Shown: positions 34,727 to 43,424, numbered from the stretch's first letter. The stretch: 64,000 nt of DNA from Tabrizicola sp. (GCF_016793705.1 NZ_JAEULO010000068.1:1-64000); one strand, 5' to 3'. Notes: a model not told the origin generated them from the sequence alone. Made by a program: numbers and translations.

Positions 34727-35367
34727 GCGGTCTTCTCCGGGTAAAGGCACCAGTCCCGGATCGGGCAGATGCCGCATTTGGGTTTGCGCGCGACGCAGAT
34801 ATACCGGCCATGCAGGATAAGCCAGTGATGCGCATGGCCCTGGTATTCGACCGGCACGTTGTCCTCGATCGCGCGCTCCACCGCCACCTCGTCACGGCCC
34901 GGGCAGATGCCGGTGCGGTTGCCGACGCGGAAGATATGGGTGTCCACCGCCTGCGCCGGATGGTGGAACCACATGTTCAGTACCACGTTCGCCGTCTTGC
35001 GCCCCACCCCCGGCAGCGTCACCAGCGCCGCACGGGAGGACGGTACCTCGCCCCCGAAGTCCTCGATCAGCAGGCGCGACAGCTTGATGACGTTCTTCGC
35101 CTTGTTGCGATAGAGACCGATGGTGCGGATGTGCTCGATCAGGCCCTCCTCGCCCAGGGCCAGCATCTTCTCCGGCGTGTCGGCGATCTGGAACAGCTTG
35201 CGGGTCGCCTTGTTCACCCCCGCATCGGTGGCCTGCGCCGACAGCGCCACCGCGACCAGCAGGGTGAAGGCATTCACATGCTCCAGTTCACCTTTCGGAT
35301 GCGGCTCGATCTCGGCGAACCGGGCGAAGATCTGTTTCAGCGTGGCATAGGGAAGCTGCGCGGTCAT
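34723..35367 (-). CDS. nth: Endonuclease III
   Basis: A 214-residue DNA glycosylase/AP lyase that removes oxidised pyrimidines. The helix-hairpin-helix LPGVGRKTANVVLN holds the catalytic lysine, AVDTHIFRV holds the catalytic aspartate, and the C-terminal four-cysteine [4Fe-4S] loop runs C-x6-C-x2-C-x5-C. Length is normal. Divergent from the AraC-MGMT repair gene at 35485, so two DNA-repair genes share a 117-bp promoter region. Confidence 0.95.
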   Translation of the reverse strand: MTAQLPYATLKQIFARFAEIEPHPKGELEHVNAFTLLVAVALSAQATDAGVNKATRKLFQIADTPEKMLALGEEGLIEHIRTIGLYRNKAKNVIKLSRLLIEDFGGEVPSSRAALVTLPGVGRKTANVVLNMWFHHPAQAVDTHIFRVGNRTGICPGRDEVAVERAIEDNVPVEYQGHAHHWLILHGRYICVARKPKCGICPIRDWCLYPEKTA

Positions 35368-35484
35368 CCGGCCTTTGCAGCACGAAACCGGCGAAGCGAC
35401 AAGCCGCAGGAAACGGGTCGCGGACGCGACGAGGGGCGGCTACATCGGAACGGACGCTCGACGAGCAGCCCCGAGGATACCCAG

Positions 35485-36315
35485 ATGACCGATCTTTCCC
35501 CCGCCTACCACTACCAGGTGATCGCCCGCGCCCTGGCCGTCATCGACAGCGAGGGCCCGGCGCTCACGCTGGATGATCTGGCGCAGCGGATGAACATGAG
35601 CCCGGCGCATTTCCAGCGCATCTTCAGTCAATGGGTCGGTGTCAGCCCGAAGCGCTATCAGCAGTATCTGACCCTGGGCCATGCCCGGCGGCTCTTGTCC
35701 GAGCGCCACACGATGCTTGGCACGGCGCTGGAGACGGGCCTGTCCGGCACAGGTCGGCTGCACGACCTGTTCCTGACCTGGGAGGCAATGTCTCCCGGCG
35801 ACTATGCCAGGGGTGGGGCGGGGCTGGAAATCAGATGGGGCTGGTTCGAAAGCCCCTTCGGCCCGACCCTTGTGATGGCGACCGAGAAGGGCATCTGCGG
35901 CATGGGGTTTGCCGACGAAATGGGGGCCGATGCCGCGATGGAAGACCTCGTGAGCCGGTGGCCAAAAGCGTCCTTTGTCGAGGACCCGGTGGCGATCCGG
36001 CCCATGGTTGACGCGGCTTTCGGCGGGCAGACCGCCCACCTGCACCTGATCGGAGCCCCGTTCCAGATCAAGGTCTGGGAGGCCCTGCTCACGATCCCGA
36101 CCGGCCATGTCACCACCTATTCCGACATCGCGGGGGCCATCGGCCACGCCTCGGCGCATCGTGCGGTGGGAACGGCCGTTGGCCGCAACCCGATATCATT
36201 CCTGATCCCCTGTCATCGGGCGCTCCGCCGCGACGGCGGCCTCGGCGGCTATCACTGGGGCCTGCCCAGAAAGCGCGCCATGCTGGCCTGGGAGGCCGCT
36301 CGCACGGAAGTGTAG
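35485..36315 (+). CDS. AraC-type HTH fused to methylated-DNA-protein cysteine methyltransferase
   Basis: A 276-residue fusion. The N-terminal half is an AraC-type HTH (LDDLAQRMNMSPAHFQRIFSQWVGVSPKRY). The C-terminal half is an O6-alkylguanine-DNA alkyltransferase with the PCHR acceptor motif (Cys243), TYSDIAGAIGHASAHRAVGTAVGRNP and GGLGGYHWG. The N-terminal zinc/methylphosphotriester domain of E. coli Ada is absent, so it may repair O6-alkylguanine and regulate without the Ada sensor. The ATG at 35485 gives the full HTH; longer frames upstream run antisense through nth. Confidence 0.9.
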   Translation: MTDLSPAYHYQVIARALAVIDSEGPALTLDDLAQRMNMSPAHFQRIFSQWVGVSPKRYQQYLTLGHARRLLSERHTMLGTALETGLSGTGRLHDLFLTWEAMSPGDYARGGAGLEIRWGWFESPFGPTLVMATEKGICGMGFADEMGADAAMEDLVSRWPKASFVEDPVAIRPMVDAAFGGQTAHLHLIGAPFQIKVWEALLTIPTGHVTTYSDIAGAIGHASAHRAVGTAVGRNPISFLIPCHRALRRDGGLGGYHWGLPRKRAMLAWEAARTEV

Positions 36316-36432
36316 TGCGCGGAACCCTGCCGAAGCCTTGGGGAACCCGCAGCCTCTCGACGACGTTCATGTATTGTGGCACGGGTCTGAGCGCGAGGCC
36401 CGAACGGGCGAACTTTTGAGGCGAGAGCAAAC

Positions 36433-37089
36433 ATGATGATGAAGACCCCCCTTATTCTGGCTGCGACCGGAACGCTGTTCCTCACCGCCTGTGTCGATCC
36501 CAATGCCTATCCGAACGACCCGAACGCGCGCCAGCGCAATGGCGCAGTGATCGGCGGGCTGGTGGGTGCGGTGACGGGTGCCGCAGTGTCGGGCGACGGC
36601 GACGAGCTGAAGGGCGCCATCATCGGTGGCGCGCTGGGTGCGGGCACCGGCGCAATCATCGGTGCCGACCTTGACCGTCAGGCCGCCGAACTGCGCGGTT
36701 CGCTCAGCTCGAACATCTCGGTCACGAACACCGGCGAATACCTGATCGTGAACATGCCGCAGGATCTGCTTTTCGCGACCGACAGCGCCTCGGTCCGGCC
36801 CGATCTGCGCGCCGACCTGAACACCGTCGCCTCCAGCCTGCTGAAATATCCGAACAGCCGGATCGAGGTGATCGGCCATACCGACAACACCGGCTCCGCC
36901 GCCTACAACCAGGACCTGTCGCAGCGCCGCGCCGTGTCGGTGGCCAGCGTGCTCCGCGAAAGCGGCGTGCCGGGCGGCCGCATCGCGGCCTATGGCCGGG
37001 GCGAGGACCAACCGATCGCGTCGAACCTGACGGCGGAGGGCCGCGCCAAGAACCGCCGTGTCGAGATCATCATCCGCCCGATCAAGTAA
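36433..37089 (+). CDS. OmpA-family lipoprotein (YiaD-like)
   Basis: A 218-residue outer-membrane lipoprotein. The signal ends in the lipobox LTAC, lipidated Cys20. Glycine-zipper repeats (GAVIGGLVGAVTGAA, GAIIGGALGAGTGAIIG) follow at about 37-80, then a C-terminal OmpA peptidoglycan-binding domain with LLFATDSASVRPD, VIGHTDNTGS and NQDLSQRRA. Likely anchors the outer membrane to peptidoglycan. Monocistronic: a clean terminator follows 20 bp after its stop. Confidence 0.92.
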   Translation: MMMKTPLILAATGTLFLTACVDPNAYPNDPNARQRNGAVIGGLVGAVTGAAVSGDGDELKGAIIGGALGAGTGAIIGADLDRQAAELRGSLSSNISVTNTGEYLIVNMPQDLLFATDSASVRPDLRADLNTVASSLLKYPNSRIEVIGHTDNTGSAAYNQDLSQRRAVSVASVLRESGVPGGRIAAYGRGEDQPIASNLTAEGRAKNRRVEIIIRPIK

Positions 37090-37109
37090 TCGCTTTCACA
37101 TTCCGGAAG

Positions 37110-37134
37110 GGGCCAGCCGCGGCTGGCCCTTTTT
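37110..37134 (+). terminator. Rho-independent terminator of the OmpA-like gene
   Basis: GGGCCAGCC, GC, GGCTGGCCC forms a 9-bp GC stem with a two-base spacer and is followed at once by TTTTT. A textbook intrinsic terminator, 20 bp after the stop. Confidence 0.93.
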
Positions 37135-37152
37135 CATTGTGATCCCCGCCAG

Positions 37153-37175
37153 ATCGGTCATATTTCCAGACCAAT
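37153..37175. promoter_or_regulatory. Candidate autoregulatory operator of the downstream FadR-type gene
   Basis: ATCGGTC and GACCAAT are inverted arms separated by nine bases (GGTC-N9-GACC), ending 12 bp before the regulator's ATG. The ATTGGT/ACCAAT arms resemble half-sites of PdhR/LldR relatives. Binding is inferred from symmetry and position only. Confidence 0.45.
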
Positions 37176-37187
37176 AGCGGGGTTGTC

Positions 37188-37955
37188 ATGCCGTTCCTGA
37201 AAGTCACGCCCGAAAAACTGTCGAACTCCGTCGTCCGTCAGATCGAGCAGCTGATCCTGCGCGGCGTCCTGCGTCCGGGCGAGAGGCTGCCCTCGGAGCG
37301 CGACCTCGCCGACAAGCTGGGCGTCTCGCGCCCCTCCTTGCGCGATGCCATCGCCGACCTTGCCGAGCGTGGCCTGCTGGTCAGCCGGGCGGGGTCCGGC
37401 ATCTTCGTGGCCGAAGTGCTGGGCTCGGCCTTCTCCCCCGCGCTGACGCAGCTTTTCTCCACTCACGATGAGGCGGTCTTCGACTACATCAGCTTCCGGC
37501 GCGACATCGAGGGGCTAGCGGCGGAACGGGCGGCGAGCTTCGGGTCCGAAACCGACCTGAAGCTGATCGACACCATCTTCGGCAAGATGGAACTGGCGCA
37601 CCAGAAGCGCGACCCCTCGGACGAGGCGCAGCTGGATGCGGAATTCCACATGGCGATCATCGAGGCGAGCCATAACGTCATCATGCTGCACATGCTGCGG
37701 TCGATGTTCGAGCTGCTGCGGCAGGGGGTGTTCTACAACCGGCAGGTCATGTTCAGGAACCGGATGACCCGCGACCAGCTTCTTGACCAGCACCGGGCGA
37801 TCAACGCCACGATCCAAACGCGCGACCCGGCGGCGGCACGGGCGGCGGTGGGCGCGCATATGGCCTATGTGGAGCAGGCCTTCCACGACCAGATGCGCGC
37901 CGAAAAGCACGAATCCATTGCCCGGCAGCGGCTGGAGCAGGAGGCGAGCCGCTAG
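37188..37955 (+). CDS. GntR-family regulator, FadR subfamily (PdhR/LldR-like)
   Basis: A 255-residue regulator: HTH with LRPGERLPSERDLADKLGVSRPSLRDAIADLAERGLL and a C-terminal FCD domain with DAEFHMAIIEASHN and the LDQHRAI...RDPAAARAAVGAHM signature. Closest by eye to PdhR/LldR, which sense pyruvate or lactate. No catabolic partner is adjacent. It ends inside a CTAG shared with the convergent AraC gene. Confidence 0.87.
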   Translation: MPFLKVTPEKLSNSVVRQIEQLILRGVLRPGERLPSERDLADKLGVSRPSLRDAIADLAERGLLVSRAGSGIFVAEVLGSAFSPALTQLFSTHDEAVFDYISFRRDIEGLAAERAASFGSETDLKLIDTIFGKMELAHQKRDPSDEAQLDAEFHMAIIEASHNVIMLHMLRSMFELLRQGVFYNRQVMFRNRMTRDQLLDQHRAINATIQTRDPAAARAAVGAHMAYVEQAFHDQMRAEKHESIARQRLEQEASR

Positions 37956-38791
37956 CCTTTCAGCGGAAGGTGCAGTTCGGTGATCAGGTCTTCGGGCGCG
38001 GTGTCCATCGGCGTGTTCAGATAGACCTCGAAGGAGGGAGCGTCGGCCGGTTCCTCTCCCGACTGAGGCAGCCAGAGGCCGAACAGCTCGTCATAGGCGG
38101 CGGGCAGGCCGGCATAGGGGCCCTTGTAGGTCAGCACCGCCTGCCGTCCTCCGGGCAGCGTGACCTCCTCCAGCGGTGCGGACAGGTCGGCCTGGCCCCT
38201 GATCTCGAACCCGGCATGGCTGCGCAAGTCCGGTTCGGCCACCGACTGCGGATCGTCGTAAAAGACGGCGATCATCCGGCCCGCGCTGCCGACCAAGTCG
38301 CGGCTGGCCATGACGGCAGACAGCTTCTCGAAGGCGCGCGCGATCTCGAAATAGGCGCCCTTGTGCGGCAGGGCGGCAAGGCGGGTCGGGGCTTCGGTGC
38401 GGATGGCGATGGGGTGCATGGGGTCTCTCCTCGGTGGGATGTTGCGGACGAAGGGGCGAAGCTCGCCCCGCTTGCGGAAGGCGGTGGGCGACATGAGGAA
38501 CGCTTCCGCAAAGCAGCGCTTGAAGCTTGGCACGCTCTCCATCCCGACCGAGGCGGCGATGGCGGCCAGCGGCTGGTCGGTCATCGCCAGCAGGTAGGAC
38601 GCCCGCTGCATCCTGATCCGGCGCACGGCCTGGGCCAACGTCTCGCCCGTCATCGCGCGGAACACCCGGTGCCAGTGGAACCGGCTCATCGCCGCCACAT
38701 CGGACAGCGCGTCCAGCGACAGGTCCCCGGCGGGGTTGTCGTGGATGTGGTCAAGCACCCGCAAGAGCCGCTTTTCGTTCGCATTCGTCAT
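37952..38791 (-). CDS. AraC-family regulator with GyrI-like effector domain
   Basis: A 279-residue protein. The N-terminal AraC HTH pair (LSLDALSDVAAMSRFHWHRVFRAMTGETL, LAAIAASVGMESVPSFKRCF) comes first, then a C-terminal GyrI-like small-molecule domain (about residue 125 on: APTRLAALPHKGAYFEI, VTLPGGRQAVLTYKGPYAGL). This is the Rob/SoxS-like domain order with HTH first, often linked to drug or stress response. ATG 38791 is preferred because GAAAGG precedes it. The stop shares CTAG (37952-37955) with the regulator gene on the other strand. Confidence 0.87.
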   Translation of the reverse strand: MTNANEKRLLRVLDHIHDNPAGDLSLDALSDVAAMSRFHWHRVFRAMTGETLAQAVRRIRMQRASYLLAMTDQPLAAIAASVGMESVPSFKRCFAEAFLMSPTAFRKRGELRPFVRNIPPRRDPMHPIAIRTEAPTRLAALPHKGAYFEIARAFEKLSAVMASRDLVGSAGRMIAVFYDDPQSVAEPDLRSHAGFEIRGQADLSAPLEEVTLPGGRQAVLTYKGPYAGLPAAYDELFGLWLPQSGEEPADAPSFEVYLNTPMDTAPEDLITELHLPLKG

Positions 38792-38849
38792 GTGCCTTTC
38801 CCTTCGCCGGGCCACCCTTGCACGACCCCGCCACACAAATCTTGCCGAG

Positions 38850-38880
38850 TTGCATCACGCTCTGCCCACGGGCATATAAG
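38850..38880 (+). promoter_or_regulatory. Sigma70-type promoter of accA
   Basis: TTGCAT (38850-38855) and TATAAG (38875-38880) are 19 bp apart (18 if ATATAA is taken). They lie 24 bp upstream of the accA ATG, which has AAAGGA in front of it. Good consensus for a GC-rich genome. Confidence 0.6.
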
Positions 38881-38903
38881 GGCGGTCCCGTAAAGGAAGC
38901 GCC

Positions 38904-39863
38904 ATGCAATACCTCGAATTCGAAAAACCCCTCGCCGACATAGAAGGCAAGGCGGAAGAGCTTCGCGCCATGGCGAAGACCGGCGGCGGCGTGGATATGT
39001 CCAAGGAGGCCGAGGCGCTGGACCGCAAGGCGGATGCGGCGCTGCGCGATCTCTACAAGAACCTGACGGCCTGGCAGAAATGCCAGGTGGCCCGCCACCC
39101 GGACCGGCCGCATTGCCAGGATTACATCGAGGCGCTTTTTACCGAATACACTGCTCTGGCGGGGGATCGCGCCTTTGCCGACGACCATGCGGTGATGGGG
39201 GGCCTCGCGCGGTTCAACGACCATCCGGTGATGGTGATCGGGCACGAGAAGGGCAACGACACCAAGTCCCGCATCCAGCGCAATTTCGGCATGGCGCGGC
39301 CCGAGGGGTACAGGAAGGCGATCCGGCTGATGGACATGGCCGACCGCTTCCGTCTGCCGGTGATCACCCTGATCGACACGGCAGGCGCCTATCCCGGCAA
39401 GGGCGCCGAGGAGCGCGGCCAGGCCGAGGCCATCGCCCGGTCGACCGAGAAATGCCTCGCCATCGGGGTGCCGCTGATCAGCGTCGTGATCGGCGAGGGC
39501 GGGTCGGGCGGGGCTGTCGCCTTCGCGACAGCGAACCGGGTCGCGATGCTGGAGCATTCGATCTATTCGGTGATCAGCCCCGAAGGCTGCGCCTCGATCC
39601 TGTGGAAGGACGCCGAGAAGATGCGCGAGGCGGCCGAGGCCCTGCGGCTGACGGCGCAGGACCTGCAGAAGCTGGGCGTGATCGACCGGATCGTGAAGGA
39701 ACCCCTCGGTGGGGCGCAGCGGTCCCCTCGCGAGGCGGTCGAGGCGGTGGGCAAGGCGATCGAGGCGATGCTGGGCGAACTGTCGGGCAAGAAGCCCGAG
39801 GCGCTGGTCAGGGACCGGCGGCAGAAGTTCCTCGACATGGGATCGAAGGGGCTGGCGGCGTGA
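38904..39863 (+). CDS. accA: Acetyl-CoA carboxylase carboxyltransferase subunit alpha
   Basis: A 319-residue subunit that, with AccD, transfers carboxyl from biotin to acetyl-CoA. [14 protein letters not shown] at the N-terminus, then [56 protein letters not shown], and [13 protein letters not shown] are the standard AccA blocks. Length matches. GTG of the SMR gene overlaps its stop. Confidence 0.97.
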   Translation: MQYLEFEKPLADIEGKAEELRAMAKTGGGVDMSKEAEALDRKADAALRDLYKNLTAWQKCQVARHPDRPHCQDYIEALFTEYTALAGDRAFADDHAVMGGLARFNDHPVMVIGHEKGNDTKSRIQRNFGMARPEGYRKAIRLMDMADRFRLPVITLIDTAGAYPGKGAEERGQAEAIARSTEKCLAIGVPLISVVIGEGGSGGAVAFATANRVAMLEHSIYSVISPEGCASILWKDAEKMREAAEALRLTAQDLQKLGVIDRIVKEPLGGAQRSPREAVEAVGKAIEAMLGELSGKKPEALVRDRRQKFLDMGSKGLAA

Positions 39864-40174
39864 ACCCTTGGGCGATCGTCGCCATCGCCGGGCTGATGGA
39901 AACCGGCTGGGCGCTGGGGTTGAAATATTCCGACGGGTTCACGAAGCTGATGCCTTCGGTGGTGACGGTCGTGCTGGCGCTGGGGTCGTTCTACCTGCTC
40001 GCGGTCGCGATGAAGTCCTTGCCCGTCGGCACCGCCTATGCGGTCTGGGTCGGGATCGGGGCCATCGGCACGGCGGTCGCGGCGGTGTTCCTGTTTCAGG
40101 AGCCGGTCAACCTGATGCGCGTCGCAGGCGTGCTCCTGATCCTCGCCGGGATCGTGGCGCTGAAATTCGCATGA
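39860..40174 (+). CDS. SMR-family efflux protein, SugE/Gdx type
   Basis: A 104-residue four-helix membrane protein starting with GTG overlapping the accA stop. The transport glutamate is Glu14 ([13 protein letters not shown]), followed by GFT, which marks the SugE/Gdx guanidinium-exporter subgroup rather than EmrE. No guanidine riboswitch was seen. It forms a dense cluster with accA and a small exported protein. Confidence 0.88.
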   Translation: MNPWAIVAIAGLMETGWALGLKYSDGFTKLMPSVVTVVLALGSFYLLAVAMKSLPVGTAYAVWVGIGAIGTAVAAVFLFQEPVNLMRVAGVLLILAGIVALKFA

Positions 40175-40656
40175 TGCGCTGGCTTGCCCTGGCCGTGACG
40201 CTGGCCGCTCCGGTCCAGGCGGGGACGCTGGAGGGGCGGCTCGTCACCTTCACGGTGGAAACCTGGGACGACCGCGAGGCCCCCCTGCTGGTCGCGCGGG
40301 GGCGGACGGTGGTGGTGGGCAAGGGCGTCGAGTTCGGGCTGGGGCCGGAGGGGTTCACCGGGGGTCTCGACGTGGTGCCGGTCGCGGTGGAGATCGGGCC
40401 GACGCGGATCGAGCTGAGCTATCCGCAGGGCATCGGGCGGTTCTACGAGGCGAAGTTCAACGGCTACGTCCTGAGGTTCGAGACTGACTGTGCGCTGTTC
40501 GAGAAGGTCGCCATCGACCCGGCGGGGACGACGATGCAGGGGGTCGAGGTCTGGGCGGAGACCGGGGCGCTTTATATCGACGTCGCGGGGCTGGGCTATG
40601 GGCCGGACTCGACGCTCGCGCTGGAGCTTCAGGTCGCCGACTGTCCGCTGAGCTGA
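40171..40656 (+). CDS. Exported protein of unknown function
   Basis: A 161-residue protein starting with a signal peptide ([16 protein letters not shown]). The mature part is predicted mostly beta and has one pair of cysteines (ETDCALF and VADCPLS) that could form a disulphide. I do not recognise the family. It overlaps the SMR stop by ATGA and is followed immediately by the TGTCCAC repeat. Confidence 0.7.
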   Translation: MMRWLALAVTLAAPVQAGTLEGRLVTFTVETWDDREAPLLVARGRTVVVGKGVEFGLGPEGFTGGLDVVPVAVEIGPTRIELSYPQGIGRFYEAKFNGYVLRFETDCALFEKVAIDPAGTTMQGVEVWAETGALYIDVAGLGYGPDSTLALELQVADCPLS

Positions 40657-40658
40657 TC

Positions 40659-40684
40659 TGTCCACGGTGGACAAATCCTGGAAA
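40659..40684. repeat. Dispersed TGTCCAC inverted-repeat element, copy 2
   Basis: TGTCCACGGTGGACA (40659-40673) plus CCTGGAAA is the reverse complement of the element at 24831-24856 with small changes. It begins two bases after the stop of the upstream gene, again in a convergent spacer. Confidence 0.7.
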
Positions 40685-40754
40685 TCAAGCAAAAACAATT
40701 AGTTATCTGATTTCATTAGGGATTTGGAAACCTTCGCCCCGCCCTGACCGATCC

Positions 40755-40818
40755 CTCCTCGTTCGACTTCGTCTTCTCGTCCGTGGCGAGGAAGCAACGA
40801 AGTCTGCGACGAGCCTCC
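40755..40818. repeat. Interspersed hairpin repeat, copy A
   Basis: Outer arms CTCGTTCGACTTCGT and ACGAAGTCTGCGACGAG can pair, and an inner hairpin TTCTCGTC/GCGAGGAA lies between them. It ends 3 bp from the stop of the minus-strand gene. Copies B (48319) and C (51389) share arms and position. Confidence 0.85.
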
Positions 40819-40821
40819 GCT

Positions 40822-41427
40822 TCACCACATCGTCTGCGCCGCCCGGCCCGGCCAGTCGGCGTCGTAGGCCTTGCCGTCGATCCGGCCCTCGGTGATCTCG
40901 CGCAGCATGTCGCCCACCGTGGGCAGGCCCGCCGACTGGTCTCCGCCGGTCCAGAGCGCCGAGCGGATCAGCGCGCGGGCGCATTGGGAATAGACCTCGG
41001 CGATGTCGATCACGATCACCGTGCGCGGTTCCTTGCCATCGCGGGCGAAGCGCGCGCGCAGGGCGGCATCGGCGGTCAGGCGCGCGGTGCCATTGACGCG
41101 CAGTGCATTCAGCGCGCCGGGGATCAGGAACATCAGGCTGACCCGCCCGTCGCGGAGGATGTTGCGCAGCGAGTCGATGCGGTTGTTGCCGAGCCAGTCG
41201 GGCAACGCCAGCGTCTGCGGATCGAGCACCGCGGCCACCGACCCCTCGTCGCCGCGCGGGCTGCCGTCGGTGCCTTCCGGGCCGACCGTCGACAGGACGC
41301 AGAAGCGGGACCTGTCCACCCAGGCGCGATAGGCCGGGGTGAGGCGGTTCGTGACCTTGACGGTCGCAGCCTCGCCCGGCTGGCCGTACTGCGCGTGAAG
41401 GTCTTCGAGCGTGGTGATCCAGTCCAT
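40822..41427 (-). CDS. Pyridoxamine 5'-phosphate oxidase-family FMN-binding protein
   Basis: A 201-residue split-barrel protein: FCVLSTVGPEGTDGSPRGDEG, LPDWLGNNRIDSLRNI and a RVNGTARLT strand typical of the flavin-binding PPOX group. It lacks the C-terminal block of true PdxH, so it is a general FMN or F420-type reductase relative. Transcribed toward the upstream gene across copy A of the hairpin repeat. Confidence 0.85.
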   Translation of the reverse strand: MDWITTLEDLHAQYGQPGEAATVKVTNRLTPAYRAWVDRSRFCVLSTVGPEGTDGSPRGDEGSVAAVLDPQTLALPDWLGNNRIDSLRNILRDGRVSLMFLIPGALNALRVNGTARLTADAALRARFARDGKEPRTVIVIDIAEVYSQCARALIRSALWTGGDQSAGLPTVGDMLREITEGRIDGKAYDADWPGRAAQTMW

Positions 41428-41473
41428 GCGGTGCCCCCTTTGTCGGCCGCGGGGATATAAGGAACGTTTCGGG

Positions 41474-41806
41474 TCAGGCTTTCGGCTTCCTTGGCTTCTT
41501 CGGTTTCGGGGCCGGAAGGTCCGCGGCGATGGCGCGGAGGGCGGGGATCAGGCGGTCGGGCTCGTCCAGCAGGCTGTCGGCGGCAATCCAGTCCTTCGCG
41601 CCGGGGAAGGGCGCCTCGCGCGGGCAGTCGGGCAGGGCGGCCAGCCCGCCGGGCGTGGGCTTCAGCCAGAGCCGGTCGTCGCCGATGACCGCCACCACCT
41701 TGCCGTCGAGGTAGAGGACATATTCCCCCATCATCCGGCGGTGCGTCAGCGGCAGGGCCGACAGGCAGTCGAGCACAGGGGCAAGGCTTTCGGCGCGACT
41801 GCCCAT
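41474..41806 (-). CDS. TfoX/Sxy N-terminal domain protein
   Basis: A 110-residue protein with RRMMGEYVLYLDGKVVAVIGDDRLWLKP and the downstream alpha-beta pattern of TfoX_N. A basic lysine/proline tail (PKPKKPRKPK) ends it. Despite the competence name, small TfoX_N proteins here have no proven DNA-uptake role. Its ATG and the plsC stop overlap by one base. Confidence 0.82.
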   Translation of the reverse strand: MGSRAESLAPVLDCLSALPLTHRRMMGEYVLYLDGKVVAVIGDDRLWLKPTPGGLAALPDCPREAPFPGAKDWIAADSLLDEPDRLIPALRAIAADLPAPKPKKPRKPKA

Positions 41807-42531
41807 CAGGCCTTGAACCCGGCCTCGGCCATCAGTCGGTTGGAGTGGTCTTCGACCTTGGATTCCAGACGAGTCATGAACTCGGCCACCGGCAGGCCGG
41901 GCGCGATGGGATCCAGGAATTCCACCACCGCAAGGCCGGGTTTGCGCAGGATGCCGCGCTTGGGCCAGAACAGCCCGACGTTGGCGGCAACGGGATGGCA
42001 GGGCTGGGCGAGCTGTTCGTAAAGCAGCCCGGTGCCCACCTTGTAGGCCTTTGTCGCGCCGGGGGCGACGCGCGTGCCTTGCGGATAGATGATCAGCTGT
42101 CCCGGTTCCGCGGCGCCCGCCGCCACGTCGGCCTTCATCCGGGCGATGGCCGCGCCGCGCTTGCCCCGGTCAACGGGGACGCAGCCGATCCGCAGCGCGT
42201 ATTGGCCGAGGAAGGGGGCAAACATCAGCTCGCGCTTCATGATGAACTTGCCCGCCGGGACGGCGTTGAAGATCAGGATGATGTCGAGGAAGCTCTGGTG
42301 CTTGGCGGCGATCAGCGCCTCGCCAGCCGGGGGGGTGCCGCGAACCTCGGATTTCAGGCCGGTCAGGACGCGGAGCGAGAAGATCACCCAACGGCAGAAG
42401 GTCTTGCAGGCGACGCGCGCGCCGTGGCGGGACACGAGCGCCCAGGGGGCGAAGACCACGGCGATGACGGCCATCGCCAGATACATCTGGATGATGAACA
42501 CCAGCGACAGAAACCAGCGGATCGGGGTCAT
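41806..42531 (-). CDS. plsC: 1-acyl-sn-glycerol-3-phosphate acyltransferase
   Basis: A 241-residue membrane-associated acyltransferase in phosphatidate synthesis. An N-terminal membrane helix (LSLVFIIQMYLAMAVIAVVFAPW), KHQSFLD supplies the HX4D catalytic dyad, FIMKREL and IIYPQGTRV (substrate-binding blocks) follow at normal spacing. It overlaps ftsX by ATGA, forming the ftsE-ftsX-plsC order frequent in Rhodobacteraceae. Confidence 0.9.
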   Translation of the reverse strand: MTPIRWFLSLVFIIQMYLAMAVIAVVFAPWALVSRHGARVACKTFCRWVIFSLRVLTGLKSEVRGTPPAGEALIAAKHQSFLDIILIFNAVPAGKFIMKRELMFAPFLGQYALRIGCVPVDRGKRGAAIARMKADVAAGAAEPGQLIIYPQGTRVAPGATKAYKVGTGLLYEQLAQPCHPVAANVGLFWPKRGILRKPGLAVVEFLDPIAPGLPVAEFMTRLESKVEDHSNRLMAEAGFKA

Positions 42532-43424
42532 GTCAGCTCTTTGAGTTTCTGGAAGGCGGCGCGGCGGGTGGCGAGGAAGGCCACGATAGCAGCGAGGGGG
42601 GGCAGGGCAAAGGGCCAGAGCCAGCCGGTGCCGGAAAACCCGAGGCCGGTCAGGAACCCCCCGGCGGCATCGGCGGCGGGTAGTGCGGCGACGCCGACCA
42701 GCCCGGCGGCGGCGCCCACGGCGGCCCCGGTCAGGGTGCGCAGCGTGAAGCGGCGGACGAAGGCGCGGGCGATGTAGCTGTCCTTGGCGCCGACAAGGCG
42801 CAGGACGCGGATCACCTCGGCATTGGTCGCCAGCGCGGCACGGGCGGCAAGGGTGATCATCGCGGCCATCGTCGCCCCGATCAGCGCGATGGAGAGGACG
42901 CCGAGCAGGCGGATGCGGGAGGCCGCTTCGGCCAAGGGGCGGCGCCAGCGGGTGTGGTCGTCGAGGACCGCGCCGGGGGCCTCGGCCGTCAGGCGCTGTT
43001 TCAGGCCTTCGGCATCATAGGGCGGGTCGGCCTCGACCACCTCGATCAGGCGGGGGATCGGCAGGGCCTCGATGGGCAGGCCGGGGCCGAACCAGGGTTC
43101 GAGAAGCTTCTTCGTCTCGGCATCGTCGATCAGCCGGTAGCTGGCGATGCCGGGGGTGGTGGCGAGCGTGGCGAGGATCGCGTCGGTCTGGATCTGCACC
43201 TGTTCCACCGGGGCCGACAGCCGGATGGTGGCGGTCTTCGCCAGTGCCTCGGACCAGCGGGTCGCCAGGCGGCCGGAGGCGAGGGAGAGGGCAAGCGCGA
43301 AGACGCAGAGGAAGGTCATCGCGCCGGCGGTGAAGGTGGTGAGCCAGGCGGTGGGGCCGGAGGGCGGGACGACTTCAAGCGCGCGGGTGGCGGGGCTGGC
43401 GGGTTTGGCCTTGGGGAACTTCAC
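42528..43424 (-). CDS. ftsX: Cell division protein FtsX
   Basis: A 298-residue integral-membrane protein with one N-terminal helix (LTTFTAGAMTFLCVFALAL), a periplasmic domain, then three helices near the C-terminus (LLGVLSIALIGATMAAMITLAAR onward). EVIRVLRLVGAKDSYIARAFVRRF is the FtsX family signature. With FtsE it couples divisome signals to peptidoglycan hydrolases. It overlaps the ftsE stop by 4 bp. Confidence 0.92.
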   Translation of the reverse strand: MKFPKAKPASPATRALEVVPPSGPTAWLTTFTAGAMTFLCVFALALSLASGRLATRWSEALAKTATIRLSAPVEQVQIQTDAILATLATTPGIASYRLIDDAETKKLLEPWFGPGLPIEALPIPRLIEVVEADPPYDAEGLKQRLTAEAPGAVLDDHTRWRRPLAEAASRIRLLGVLSIALIGATMAAMITLAARAALATNAEVIRVLRLVGAKDSYIARAFVRRFTLRTLTGAAVGAAAGLVGVAALPAADAAGGFLTGLGFSGTGWLWPFALPPLAAIVAFLATRRAAFQKLKELT

